From: a virus
IMG/VR virus record: IMGVR_UViG_3300043788_000023
Coordinates: 105,609 to 169,608 of that record
Strand: one strand, 5' to 3'
Length of the DNA: 64,000 nt
The notes beneath the pieces are model-generated. The model saw only the letters and a program-made list of their open reading frames with translations, ran no database searches and had not been told where the DNA came from. A program made the position numbers and the translations under genes. Of the stretch, positions 29,091-36,050 are shown one piece after another. Positions within the stretch are counted from its first letter, which is position 1. Every line of letters begins with the position of its first letter.

Positions 29091-29563
29091 TTGCCCAGCT
29101 TGCTGCGCAGCCTTGCCTCTACAGCAGGGGGCACCAATCCCGAGACCGATCCGCCGTGGCGCACGACCGCCCGCACAAGCGACGAGCTTAGATAGCTGTG
29201 AGCCTCGCCGGGTATCATGAATACGGTCTCTATCTCAGGGGCGAGCTTGCGGTTCATCATCGCCATCTGTAACTCGTACTCATAGTCGGACACGGCGCGG
29301 ATGCCGCGCAGCAGGATGCGTGCTCCCAAGTGTTTCGCGTAATCCACCACCAGCCCTTCAAACGTCCCCACCTCTACGTTTGGGAGATGCTTGGTGTTCT
29401 CGTGCAGCATCTCTATCCTCTCCTCCAAGGAAAAGAGGGGTGCCTTGTCGCTCTTCAAGGGCACAGCCACGTAAACTATGCCGATCTTGGAAGCCCGCGA
29501 GATCAGGTCAAGGTGCCCGTTCGTGACGGGATCGAATGTGCCCGGATATACGACGATGTTCAC
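29078..29563 (-). CDS. coaD: phosphopantetheine adenylyltransferase
   Basis: 161 aa, normal length. Makes dephospho-CoA from 4'-phosphopantetheine and ATP. Motifs: YPGTFDPVTNGHLDLI (TxGH, H17), LLRGIRAVSDYEYE, and the C-terminal SYLSSSLVRAV (ISSTLVR). Starts at a GTG right after a TAA. CoA-synthesis genes in phages are uncommon accessory genes; together with nadV and nadM this suggests cofactor support of a starved host. Confidence 0.93.
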   Translation of the reverse strand: MNIVVYPGTFDPVTNGHLDLISRASKIGIVYVAVPLKSDKAPLFSLEERIEMLHENTKHLPNVEVGTFEGLVVDYAKHLGARILLRGIRAVSDYEYELQMAMMNRKLAPEIETVFMIPGEAHSYLSSSLVRAVVRHGGSVSGLVPPAVEARLRSKLGKWES

Positions 29564-29950
29564 TTAAAAAGTTCCGATCCGCTCGCGCTTCTCCAGCCCC
29601 ATCTCCACGCACCAGTCTTGCAGCACCGTGATGGCCTTGATCACCTGCTTGCGGGTGATCTTCTTGTACTTCCGGTTGTGGAAGATGTGGTCGGCTGTCT
29701 TCTCGGCGGCGCAGGCGATGGGCAGGTTCGTGTTCCAGTCCGTCTCCTTGGCGAAGCCGCAGCCGATGGTGCCGAACTTCGGGAATATCTGCACCGCCTG
29801 GTCACGGTACAGCTTGATGCGGGCGATGAAGTAGTCCTCGTCCAGCGGGGGCGTGATTGACACCAACACACCACCCTTCGCCACGAACGTGTCTTCCGCC
29901 TTGGCGAAGCTTGCGTTGACCTCGATGACTATCTTCTTACTCGTGCTCAT
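29564..29950 (-). CDS. hypothetical protein
   Basis: 128 aa from ATG at 29950 (MSTSKKIVIEVNASFAKAED). Mixed alpha/beta, with FPKFGTIGCGFAKETDWNTN in the middle and Lys/Arg-rich helices at the end. The start overlaps the stop of the acidic protein gene. No domain recognised. Confidence 0.6.
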   Translation of the reverse strand: MSTSKKIVIEVNASFAKAEDTFVAKGGVLVSITPPLDEDYFIARIKLYRDQAVQIFPKFGTIGCGFAKETDWNTNLPIACAAEKTADHIFHNRKYKKITRKQVIKAITVLQDWCVEMGLEKRERIGTF

Positions 29951-30623
29951 ACTCTTCCTTCTCAACCTTGCCCTTACGGTTGACCGTGATCTTCATGTGG
30001 TCGCCGAACATGGTCTCAAGGTCTTCCTCGTCAAAATTCCCGAGGAACTTGGAGACCTTGTCCGTCGCCTTGTCAAACGCCTTGCTGTACTCCTCGTGGG
30101 ACTTGACCTTCACGCCGTCCACGGTGATTGCACCCTTCTCGTCAATGGCGACGGTCTTGCCGTCGATGCTCATGGCGGAAATCTTCCCGCCCTTCATGCC
30201 GTCGAACATGCGCTTGTAGTCGTCCTGCGTCTTGATCTCGTCGCCGTCCTCATTGGTGAGGTCGCCGCTGTTCTCGTCGTACGTGATCTCCTGCCCGTCC
30301 AAGACCAGCGTGACGGAGGGGTAGTCGGTGTGGGCGCTGAACTCGCAGACGTCCCCGTCGTTCCAGTAGGGCGTGTACTGGGTCCAGCCGAACGTGATGA
30401 TGTCCGGGTTCTCCTCAAAGAACTCCTCCGCCATCTCAGCGAAGGCGCTCTTCGCCGTGGTCTCCATCGCCTTTTTGGCTTCGGCGATCTTCTTCTTCAG
30501 TTCTTGGTACTTCTTCGCTGCTGCGGTTGCCATGATGGGTTTCTCCTCTGATTTTGGTTCCGGTTCCGGCATGTAGTGCGGGTGTCCGACTGGCGGCTTG
30601 TTCAGTCCATTCATCGGGTCCAT
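29937..30623 (-). CDS. acidic hypothetical protein
   Basis: 228 aa. Opens with a short Pro-rich segment, then a coiled-coil-like helix (AKKYQELKKKIAEAKKAMET). The middle is a repetitive strand pattern (VCEFSAHTDYPSVTLVLDGQ, GKTVAIDEKGAITVDGVK) rich in Asp/Glu. An internal ATG at 30533 is an alternative start. Similar in composition to phage structural-scaffold or packaging helpers, but no match is claimed. Confidence 0.6.
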   Translation of the reverse strand: MDPMNGLNKPPVGHPHYMPEPEPKSEEKPIMATAAAKKYQELKKKIAEAKKAMETTAKSAFAEMAEEFFEENPDIITFGWTQYTPYWNDGDVCEFSAHTDYPSVTLVLDGQEITYDENSGDLTNEDGDEIKTQDDYKRMFDGMKGGKISAMSIDGKTVAIDEKGAITVDGVKVKSHEEYSKAFDKATDKVSKFLGNFDEEDLETMFGDHMKITVNRKGKVEKEEYEHE

Positions 30624-30624
30624 G

Positions 30625-31011
30625 TCAGTCCACCGTTTTCCTTTTCCTCAAAAGTCTCTTCGCTGACGGAGGCGGCTCGCCTCGCCCGGTTACCATCCAT
30701 TCCTTGACTTCCATCTCTTGGAGGAAGTCCTGCGCGGAGGGGATGAACCTCCCCCGGAAATCCTCAAGCACGTGCTGCTCGCCGATGTCCCGCACCGAGA
30801 TCGTCATGCCGTCGCTGTTCTTCAGCGTGACCCCGAAAACCAGTTCAAGGATCGTGCCCACGAACCATGCGTTGTGGGTCAGCGTCCTGTGGCGGCTGTC
30901 CGCCATCGTGCCCTTGGAGGAGTCCATGAGGTTGTGAATCTCAATGTAGTCCTCGGGCTTACCACCAAACTTTTTGGCGCTGCTCTCTGCGTGAATCCAA
31001 GGCTTCGCCAT
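30625..31011 (-). CDS. DUF6915-like protein
   Basis: 128 aa. Fits the DUF6915 pattern of phage proteins: PWIHAESSAKKFGGKPEDYI, IHNLMDSSKGTMADSRHRTL, THNAWFVGTILELVFG. His and Arg clusters suggest a metal- or nucleic-acid-binding core; no biochemical function is known. Basic C terminus RLLRKRKT. Coupled to its neighbours by overlapping codons. Confidence 0.72.
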   Translation of the reverse strand: MAKPWIHAESSAKKFGGKPEDYIEIHNLMDSSKGTMADSRHRTLTHNAWFVGTILELVFGVTLKNSDGMTISVRDIGEQHVLEDFRGRFIPSAQDFLQEMEVKEWMVTGRGEPPPSAKRLLRKRKTVD

Positions 31012-31508
31012 CAGAGGTCATCGTCGCTTTCAACCTCTGGAAATGGGTAATCTCCCAAGTTCGTCGGGCTGTGATCAATGGTCACACCGTGGTTGTGACC
31101 CCAAGAAAGCTTGACCTCCAAGTCCGGTTCGCTTCCCCAGAACTGGAGCACCGTGCCGCCGCTGACTTGGTTCAGATGCCACCCAAAAGGCTTGCGTGAC
31201 TTCTCCACCATCGCTTGGTATTCCTTGTACGCCTTCGTCGCTGCTTCGTGTTCGGCTTTCAGTTCGCCCACGGTCTTCGTGTCGGGCGTCGCGGACGTGA
31301 TTGTTGCGCCATAGCCAGGAGACGGGGCAGGAGTTAATTTCTTGAATTCGTGTTCGGTGTTCAGGTAGGACTCTTGTGCCTGCTCGCAGAGGGCGTCAAG
31401 CTCTTCCTCTGACATGTCAATCGGCACCCAGACGTAGGTGTACCCGGTGCCGTGCTTCCAGCTTATCGGTTCACCGCAGCGCCAGTGCTCAATCCTTGCA
31501 AGCTTCAT
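31011..31508 (-). CDS. hypothetical protein
   Basis: 165 aa from ATG at 31508 (MKLARIEHWRCGEPISW). Contains a helix LKAEHEAATKAYKEYQAMVE and a beta-like C-terminal half (SGGTVLQFWGSEPDLEVKLS). Not recognised. The stop overlaps the DUF6915-like start. Confidence 0.6.
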   Translation of the reverse strand: MKLARIEHWRCGEPISWKHGTGYTYVWVPIDMSEEELDALCEQAQESYLNTEHEFKKLTPAPSPGYGATITSATPDTKTVGELKAEHEAATKAYKEYQAMVEKSRKPFGWHLNQVSGGTVLQFWGSEPDLEVKLSWGHNHGVTIDHSPTNLGDYPFPEVESDDDL

Positions 31509-31509
31509 G

Positions 31510-31713
31510 TCAGTTCTCCTCAACGATGTCAAGCATGCGTCCCGCAGCGGAAAGACGCCCACGCATATAGTTCACTGCGAAGAAAAGTTCCTCGGCTGCT
31601 TGTTGGGAGAAGGCTTGTGCGAAGATGCGACCGTCAGACTCGTAGATGTTCCACTGGTTGTTGTACATCCCGTCGTCAACGAACTCCATCCGAGTTAGAG
31701 GCAAGTAGATCAT
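31510..31713 (-). CDS. small hypothetical protein
   Basis: 67 aa with ATG at 31713. An in-frame GTG at 31809 would add a low-quality N terminus that runs through a perfect palindrome (31728-31747), so the shorter start is preferred. Contains MEFVDDGMYNNQWNIYESDG and a helix QAAEELFFAVNYMRGRL. First gene after a promoter at 31883. Confidence 0.5.
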   Translation of the reverse strand: MIYLPLTRMEFVDDGMYNNQWNIYESDGRIFAQAFSQQAAEELFFAVNYMRGRLSAAGRMLDIVEEN

Positions 31714-31727
31714 GGGAGAAAGCGCAA

Positions 31728-31910
31728 GGGAGGCTGCGCAGCCTCCCCCACATAGCTCACCAGTGCTCACCAGTACTGTCAAACCCTGACCCTCATCGGA
31801 GACACTCACGTGAGCTTCAACTCTCCGAACTATTGGCGGATTCTATTAGACTGGACTGTCGCTCTGGACTGTCGCCAAGTTCATAATACATCTACTGGGG
31901 GATTTTGCAA
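31728..31910 (-). promoter_or_regulatory. promoter with structured leader
   Basis: -35 TTGCAA (31905-31910), spacer 16, -10 TATTAT (31883-31888). The leader holds direct repeats GACAGTCCAG (twice) and ACTGGTGAGC (twice) and a 20-base perfect palindrome GGGAGGCTGC/GCAGCCTCCC (31728-31747) just before the next ATG. Confidence 0.55.
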
Positions 31911-31921
31911 CATGCGGCCGC

Positions 31922-32677
31922 TTAAGACTGCACAGCCCGCCACATGCTTTTTAGCGCACGGCTGACTTCAGCACGAGCTTCCGGTGTCCAATGTGCTGCG
32001 AGAGCTTTGGACATGCGCTTGCGCACACGGTCAGGAGCCTTGTCCCAAACCGCGGTCATCTGTTGGCTGATTCTTTCACGGTCTTCAGGGGACCAACGTG
32101 CGTCCTTGAAGGAACGTCCGTAGTTATGCTTGGGTCCGTGCCCCTTGCCTCGGTAAATGCCGTGAGCACGTGCTATCCTCGCAACGTATAAAGTGGGCTT
32201 GTTTAGGTCACGACCGATGTCAGAGTAGCTTTGATCCGGGTGCTTACGCACATATTCAGCGACCTCGGCGTTGCGCTGCCTAGATTCTTCGGTCACGTTT
32301 GTGCGGCGCTGATTGCTGCGGTACACGACCTGACCGACCACGTGCTTCGGCAACCCGAACGCTTCGGAGATTTCTATGTAGGTCATCTCAGGGTGCGACT
32401 GCACGTAGCGCAGGATGCGGGTATCACGCTTCTGTTGGAGTTCCTTGGCGGATAGGACTCGGGGCACTCGTGGTTTGGGGGTTCTCCACTCCAAGTGGGA
32501 TGTCCCGGTGAGACCAGCGGCACGGGCTTTCTTGAAGTTCCGGCGCTTCGCTGCAAAATAGACGGAGTTCATAGAACGCCCGAAGTGCGCCCCGATCTCA
32601 CGCCAAGTAAGCTCCGGGTGTTCAGCAGCGTACTTCACAACTTCATCGTTGGATTGTTTGGAACTGTACTTGCTCAT
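31922..32677 (-). CDS. three-HTH DNA-binding protein
   Basis: 251 aa. Three homologous helix-turn-helix units: YAAEHPELTWREIGAHFGRS, YVQSHPEMTYIEISEAFGLP and YVRKHPDQSYSDIGRDLNKP, each ending in a recognition-helix-like VxxxxRR. Spacers are basic. The C-terminal quarter contains RWSPEDRERISQQMTAVWDK and AHWTPEARAEVSRALKSMW, two copies of another short motif. Likely a sequence-specific regulator or a homing-type accessory protein. Lies immediately before the second tRNA array. Confidence 0.72.
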   Translation of the reverse strand: MSKYSSKQSNDEVVKYAAEHPELTWREIGAHFGRSMNSVYFAAKRRNFKKARAAGLTGTSHLEWRTPKPRVPRVLSAKELQQKRDTRILRYVQSHPEMTYIEISEAFGLPKHVVGQVVYRSNQRRTNVTEESRQRNAEVAEYVRKHPDQSYSDIGRDLNKPTLYVARIARAHGIYRGKGHGPKHNYGRSFKDARWSPEDRERISQQMTAVWDKAPDRVRKRMSKALAAHWTPEARAEVSRALKSMWRAVQS

Positions 32678-32697
32678 GCTTGCTAATACTTGAAAAT

Positions 32698-32782
32698 TGG
32701 TACGCGGGGGAGGAATCGAACCTCCGACCTCTCCTCATCAAAAGGGGAGCGCTCTGGTACAACCCAACTGAGCTACCCGCGT
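32698..32782 (-). tRNA. tRNA with enlarged D and anticodon loops (Lys/Gln-like)
   Basis: Acceptor ACGCGGG/CCCGCGT, A73, CCA encoded, normal T-arm. The D-loop is about 15 bases (8 extra) and the anticodon arm is 19 bases: CTCC...GGAG around CCTTTTGATGA. Depending on register the anticodon is TTT (Lys) or TTG (Gln). An expanded loop can shift frame or make it nonfunctional. Confidence 0.6.
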
Positions 32783-32784
32783 AT

Positions 32785-32889
32785 TGGAGCGCCTGGGGGG
32801 ATTTGAACCCCCGACCAACGGATTATTTCTCCGCTGCTCTTGCGAGGTCGGTTTTAGAGACCGCCGCTCTACCACTGAGCTACAGGCGC
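32785..32889 (-). tRNA. amber suppressor tRNA (CUA) with large branched variable region
   Basis: Acceptor GCGCCTG/CAGGCGC, T73, CCA encoded. Anticodon arm holds CTCTAAA, anticodon CTA (reads UAG). About 30 extra bases lie between the anticodon and T arms, closed by CGACC/GGTCG and containing CTC-GCAA-GAG and CGGA...TCCG hairpins. Confidence 0.7.
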
Positions 32890-32894
32890 AAACT

Positions 32895-32969
32895 TGGCAC
32901 CCCCGGTGGGATTTTTACCCACATGCGCGGCTTTAGAGGCCACTGCTCTTGCTGTTGAGCTACGGGAGT
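32895..32969 (-). tRNA. amber suppressor tRNA (CUA)
   Basis: Acceptor ACTCCCG/CGGGGGT (one G-T), G73, CCA encoded. Anticodon stem GTGGC/GCCGC, loop CTCTAAA, anticodon CTA. T-loop is TAAAAAT, lacking the usual TTC. The weak 1-72 pair and G73 would suit glutaminylation. Confidence 0.72.
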
Positions 32970-32972
32970 ATG

Positions 32973-33039
32973 GTGTACGCATCTTATCGCACCCACGAGG
33001 GCGTAAGGGAGACTTTCTTTCCGGGTGCGCGGCGTACCT
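32973..33039 (-). other. nested hairpin between suppressor tRNAs
   Basis: Two coaxial helices: GTACGC/GCGTAC (outer) and CGCACCC/GGGTGCG (inner, 7 bp) around a 28-base loop. The helix lengths recall an acceptor stem, but no anticodon or T arm is evident; it may be a processed RNA or a tRNA remnant. Confidence 0.4.
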
Positions 33040-33095
33040 GCGATTTTTCCCGTCAGTCGTCTCTGCGAAATATCGTTCGGTGTCTAATACTGGTG

Positions 33096-33174
33096 TGGTG
33101 GGGTCGGCGGGATTTGAACCCGGCGATCAGGGTTTTAGAGACCCCTGCTTTGGGCCAGACTAAGCTACGACCCC
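33096..33174 (-). tRNA. amber suppressor tRNA (CUA)
   Basis: Acceptor GGGGTCG/CGACCCC, A73, CCA encoded. D-arm GCTT...AAGC with an enlarged loop; anticodon stem GGGGT/ACCCT, loop CTCTAAA, anticodon CTA; regular T-arm with TTCAAAT. Confidence 0.8.
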
Positions 33175-33180
33175 GCACCA

Positions 33181-33750
33181 TCAGTATACAGCCACCTCTT
33201 TCAAACTGGCTACCAGCTTCTTGCCGATCTTGTCAATCTGCTTCCACTTGATCTTGAACGTGTCGCTGTCAAGCTGATGCAGCCATGACGCGTTTGAGTG
33301 AATCTCCGCAAGACCCGCAAGGATCAGTGACGGAGCCTCGGGACGCTTGATGAACTCGTCAATGGCGGTTGCGCCCTTGATCGTGTGGATGTCCATGTCC
33401 GCCCGAATCAGGTCGCCGATCTGCTCGTCTTCCGGTGACCAGTGATCGTGCCCGTCAAGTTGTATAGCAGCATGCTTCATCCACGTCTCGTAACTGATCT
33501 GCGCGTGGTTCGTAAAATGCTGCTTGCCGTCCTCGTCCACAGTGCGACAGAACGGCTTGCCGCAGTCGTGGTAGATCAGGTAGTGCTGCATGATGTTCAG
33601 AGGAAGCTGGTGCGGCTTCATCGCTGCTGCCCACTCGGGCATGCGCCACTTGAGCTTTGGCTCCGGGCTGATGATGTCCAGATAGCGGGCGAATACGTCC
33701 ATCCCGTGATCCAGCACACTCATTCCGGGGAACTGCTCACACCTCTTCAT
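33181..33750 (-). CDS. HD-domain phosphohydrolase
   Basis: 189 aa. HD signature: VLDHGMDVFARYL, later HYLIYHDCGKPF (H61-D62), FTNHAQISYETW (H82) and DLIRADMDIHTI with an Asp. This is the metal-binding arrangement of HD phosphohydrolases that act on nucleotides or phosphate esters; the substrate cannot be told. Follows the tRNA cluster and ends 7 bases before the tRNA at 33174 on the same strand. Confidence 0.82.
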   Translation of the reverse strand: MKRCEQFPGMSVLDHGMDVFARYLDIISPEPKLKWRMPEWAAAMKPHQLPLNIMQHYLIYHDCGKPFCRTVDEDGKQHFTNHAQISYETWMKHAAIQLDGHDHWSPEDEQIGDLIRADMDIHTIKGATAIDEFIKRPEAPSLILAGLAEIHSNASWLHQLDSDTFKIKWKQIDKIGKKLVASLKEVAVY

Positions 33751-33763
33751 CGGTTCTTCCAGC

Positions 33764-33964
33764 TTACACAGATTGGTCTACAGCATTGTCTTCCTCCTCG
33801 GCGCAGAACCCGCAGTGCGGGCACGTGACGCCATATAGAATTCCCCAGCAATACGACTTGCCACACTTTTCGCAAGCAAGTCTGTGGGAGCCGGGGTTTG
33901 AGCTTCCACAGCAACAAAGTTTTGTCACCACTGGTGACGGCATAAACACGTCAAGCCAACTCAT
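33764..33964 (-). CDS. small zinc-ribbon protein
   Basis: 66 aa; ATG at 33964 overlaps the upstream stop as TGATG. Cys clusters: KLCCCGSSNPG, CEKCGKSYC, CPHCGFC, enough for two zinc sites. N-terminal SWLDVFMPSP is hydrophobic but short. Unknown function. Confidence 0.65.
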   Translation of the reverse strand: MSWLDVFMPSPVVTKLCCCGSSNPGSHRLACEKCGKSYCWGILYGVTCPHCGFCAEEEDNAVDQSV

Positions 33965-34629
33965 CAGACATCCTCCTCGGTGCTGCCCTGCTTGCGGACG
34001 CCCCATCCTCCGCGCCAGTATACCTCAAGGGTGTCATCCCACATCGCCTCACGGCGGTCGTTCCAACTGGGCCAGACCTCGTACTCCTTCGCGCCGATCC
34101 CGAGGATGCCACCGTGCTTTTCTTTCTTCGGCGGCAAATCCTTGACTGGGTCTTTGGGGCTGAGACCAAGCTTCCCGTAGGCGTAGTCCGCAGCGTGGCG
34201 GCATTCTTCACCGCCTGGACGAATCTCATCTGCGTGCCTTTTCACCCAGCGGTGGAAGGCGTCCATCTCAACCTTCAGTTCCACGTCGCGGCTCGCCTTG
34301 CGGGTCTCGTCATCGCTCTTGCGGTAGCGCTCGGCGGAGTCCGAGTTGCCCACTTCCGAGTAGTCAATCTCGGCGTCGGGGGTATCCCACAGCAGATCGG
34401 TGATGCTCATTGGCGAGATCACGACCTTTGATCCTTTGCTGGTGTACTTACCGCCCACGAGATCGTAGTAGGGCTTCTTCGCCGGGTCACGCTTCAGCAC
34501 TTGCAGGCGTCCGTCCCAGTACGCAGGCTCGGTGGTCACCGTGAAGATGTCCACGTTCTCCACGCAGCACTCAAGCTCACCGCTCGGATCGGCTTCCTGT
34601 AATTCCGCTATTAAGTCCTTGGTTTTCAT
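33964..34629 (-). CDS. hypothetical protein
   Basis: 221 aa. Begins MKTKDLIAELQEADPSGELE, a common opening in small phage proteins; the middle is charged (ERYRKSDDETRKASRDVELK) and contains KRHADEIRPGGEECRHAADYAYGK. The C terminus is Trp-rich (EVWPSWNDRREAMWDD). ATG overlaps the stop of the PTH2-like gene. Not recognised. Confidence 0.6.
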   Translation of the reverse strand: MKTKDLIAELQEADPSGELECCVENVDIFTVTTEPAYWDGRLQVLKRDPAKKPYYDLVGGKYTSKGSKVVISPMSITDLLWDTPDAEIDYSEVGNSDSAERYRKSDDETRKASRDVELKVEMDAFHRWVKRHADEIRPGGEECRHAADYAYGKLGLSPKDPVKDLPPKKEKHGGILGIGAKEYEVWPSWNDRREAMWDDTLEVYWRGGWGVRKQGSTEEDV

Positions 34630-34994
34630 TGTATTGCTCCTGTTGCGTCCGGCTCGTGCCAGAGGCGGTAATTGGACAGCGCCCGGCGCTGCACGCCCTC
34701 AATGGGGACGGTGGCAACGGCAGACAGACCCATATTGAAGTCCGGCTCGTAGAATACCTGATGACCGATGTCGTGGGAACGCAGCTTCTCAATGACACGG
34801 AAGAGCGCCGCCTTGTCGGGCACACCAATGGTGATGCACGATGGGGTCACGTCTAAATCTTGGGGTTGAGACAAACGGCGGGCGACCTCAAAGGTCGCGT
34901 GATTGGACTGAACCAACTGTTGCGCAAGGCTGATGTCCTGCCTCACGAACACGTAAAAGTAGGGGTGTTGCTGGGAAACCTAGTGCTGTGACAT
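34626..34994 (-). CDS. peptidyl-tRNA-hydrolase-2-like protein with an in-frame amber codon
   Basis: The frame starts ATG TCA CAG CAC, then TAG as codon 5, and continues open for 117 codons. The post-TAG part fits phage PTH2-like proteins: PYFYVFVRQDISLAQQ, VQSNHATFEVARRL, GVPDKAALFRVIEKLRS, FYEPDFNMGLSAVATVP, RRALSNYRLW. The N-terminal strand after the TAG is needed for the fold and no ATG lies downstream before it; a GTG at 34952 has no ribosome-binding site. A consensus promoter and a purine-rich box precede the ATG. Readthrough by the three CUA tRNAs at 32785-33174 is the natural explanation. It would recycle stalled peptidyl-tRNA. Confidence 0.72.
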
Positions 34995-35014
34995 ATCCTT
35001 TGAGCCTCCATGAC

Positions 35015-35043
35015 TCAATACTGCTAAAGTGGTCAGTAGTCAA
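35015..35043 (-). promoter_or_regulatory. strong sigma70-like promoter for the amber-containing gene
   Basis: -35 TTGACT (35038-35043), 17-base spacer, -10 TATTGA (35015-35020), followed 20 bases later by the ATG at 34994. Confidence 0.78.
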
Positions 35044-35054
35044 ATAAATTGTCG

Positions 35055-35215
35055 GCGCGACGAACGGGAAATCGAACCCGAACTCCATACGGTGAGGAAC
35101 CAACCGCCGCTCGCTTCGGCTGACTCATCCGGCTAGATGACGCCTCCACGATTATCGCTATCCGGGGAATTCGAACCCCGCTCTCAGCCACGAGAGGTCG
35201 CCCGACGATAACTCC
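35055..35215 (-). other. second tRNA-like double region
   Basis: Two T-arm-like hairpins, CGGGG-TTCGAATT-CCCCG and CGGG-TTCGATTT-CCCG, each with an extra T compared with a normal T-loop, plus TTATCG/CGATAA and GCCG...CGGC helices and a D-arm-like CATCTAGCCGGATG. I cannot fold canonical tRNAs. Organisation parallels 24790-24945, including the shared word CGGGGTTCGA. Confidence 0.4.
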
Positions 35216-35231
35216 AACAGTGCATATTATC

Positions 35232-35438
35232 TCACAGATCGGCGGCTTTGTCAACAGCATCTTTTACGAAACTAAGCACCTCATCGTAGTGCTCAGCGCA
35301 CAACCAGCCCTGAGCCAGCTTGATAGACGCGGGCTTGTCGCAGAGGATCGGATCGCCGTCTTCCCCCGGCTCCGTGTGGAAATCCACGATGAACTGGCAG
35401 TTGTGCAAAACTGGCTCCAGCCGTGGAGTTCCGTCCAT
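35232..35438 (-). CDS. small zinc-binding-type protein (paralogue 3)
   Basis: 68 aa. CDKPASIKLAQGWLCAEHYDEV matches the C-terminal block of the 4441 protein, with an upstream NCQF and a HNC-type segment. C-terminal helix is acidic. About 30 kb from its relatives, so the family is dispersed. ATG at 35438. Confidence 0.65.
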   Translation of the reverse strand: MDGTPRLEPVLHNCQFIVDFHTEPGEDGDPILCDKPASIKLAQGWLCAEHYDEVLSFVKDAVDKAADL

Positions 35439-35727
35439 GTCACCACGGCTCAGGGGATTTTCCGGCGCTCATCCTCAGCATTGTTCCCGACGCCAAGGTT
35501 TGCCTATTCTTCTTTCGGCGCAATCGCACCGCTGTCCCCGAGTTGAAGAACGTCCAAGCAGCGGGGGTCAATTCCCCCTTCAAGACAAGCGCAGGTGAGT
35601 TTTACGTCACCTCTCCCCGCAAGCCCTGTCACACTTGGCAAAGTCTAGTCTCCCGTAGGTTTACTTTCGGAACCGATGACGTCTGCTGCCCACGGACACT
35701 GGAGCCTTCTGTATGATACCACCAGAA
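35439..35727. other. no convincing gene
   Basis: Short frames occur on both strands, including a plus-strand one of 97 codons and a minus-strand TTG-start frame of 45 codons that ends in TAG and stays open 18 codons beyond it, but none has protein-like features I can defend. Confidence 0.4.
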
Positions 35728-35756
35728 ACAAAAAAGCCCAGCCGAAGCTGGGCGAA
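35728..35756 (-). terminator. terminator of the tmRNA gene
   Basis: GCCCAGC-TTCG-GCTGGGC followed by TTTTTTG on the minus strand. Confidence 0.92.
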
Positions 35757-36044
35757 TTTTGTGGTGTTGAGGATCAGAGACACCGTCTCTGGGCACGCAG
35801 GTTTTTAAGCTGCGGCTGCCATTGCCATTGCCTTTGGAGCAGTGACGTTTAGTTGTTTCCATCCTGATTTTCGAGGGTATGGTACCTCGGGTCGCTAGCT
35901 CCGTCCTCGCACGTCTTCCGTCGAAACCGATTACCCCCGCAGTGGTGGAGGTAGAGGGAATTGAACCCTCGTCCGAAAAGACTGTCTGGTGCCTTTTACC
36001 CCCACACTTACCCTTCGGCAGTCTACAGGGGCTTACGACCATCT
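35757..36044 (-). ncRNA. ssrA: circularly permuted (two-piece) tmRNA
   Basis: Transcript order is acceptor piece, then coding piece. The acceptor piece ends T-arm GAGGG-TTCAATT-CCCTC, TACCTCC, A, CCA (CCA at 35943-35945). Only four bases later the coding piece starts GGGGGTA at 35938, which pairs with TACCTCC, including G3-U70, the alanine signature; TCGGTTTCGACGG follows, a tmRNA hallmark. GGAAGAC pairs with GTCTTTT as P2a across the two pieces. The tag reading frame ends GCA-ATG-GCA-ATG-GCA-GCC-GCA-GCT-TAA (…APKAMAMAAAA), with AACCTGC after it as in E. coli. The exact resume codon is uncertain. Rescues stalled ribosomes. Confidence 0.88.
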
Positions 36045-36050
36045 AACCTA

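Noticed and set aside
32785-33174. Pyrrolysine tRNA interpretation of the CTA anticodons
   Set aside because: The D-loops, variable regions and T-arms are of ordinary bacterial type, not the compact tRNA-Pyl form, and no Pyl genes are visible.
35423-35716. 97-codon plus-strand open frame
   Set aside because: No ribosome-binding site, no recognisable motif, and opposite to the local transcription including the tmRNA terminator.
35757-36044. Simple tRNA plus unrelated RNA instead of a tmRNA
   Set aside because: The segment before the T-arm lacks D and anticodon arms, while the following G-rich 5' end pairs exactly with the acceptor 3' strand and carries the GGTTTCGACGG tmRNA motif and a tag frame.
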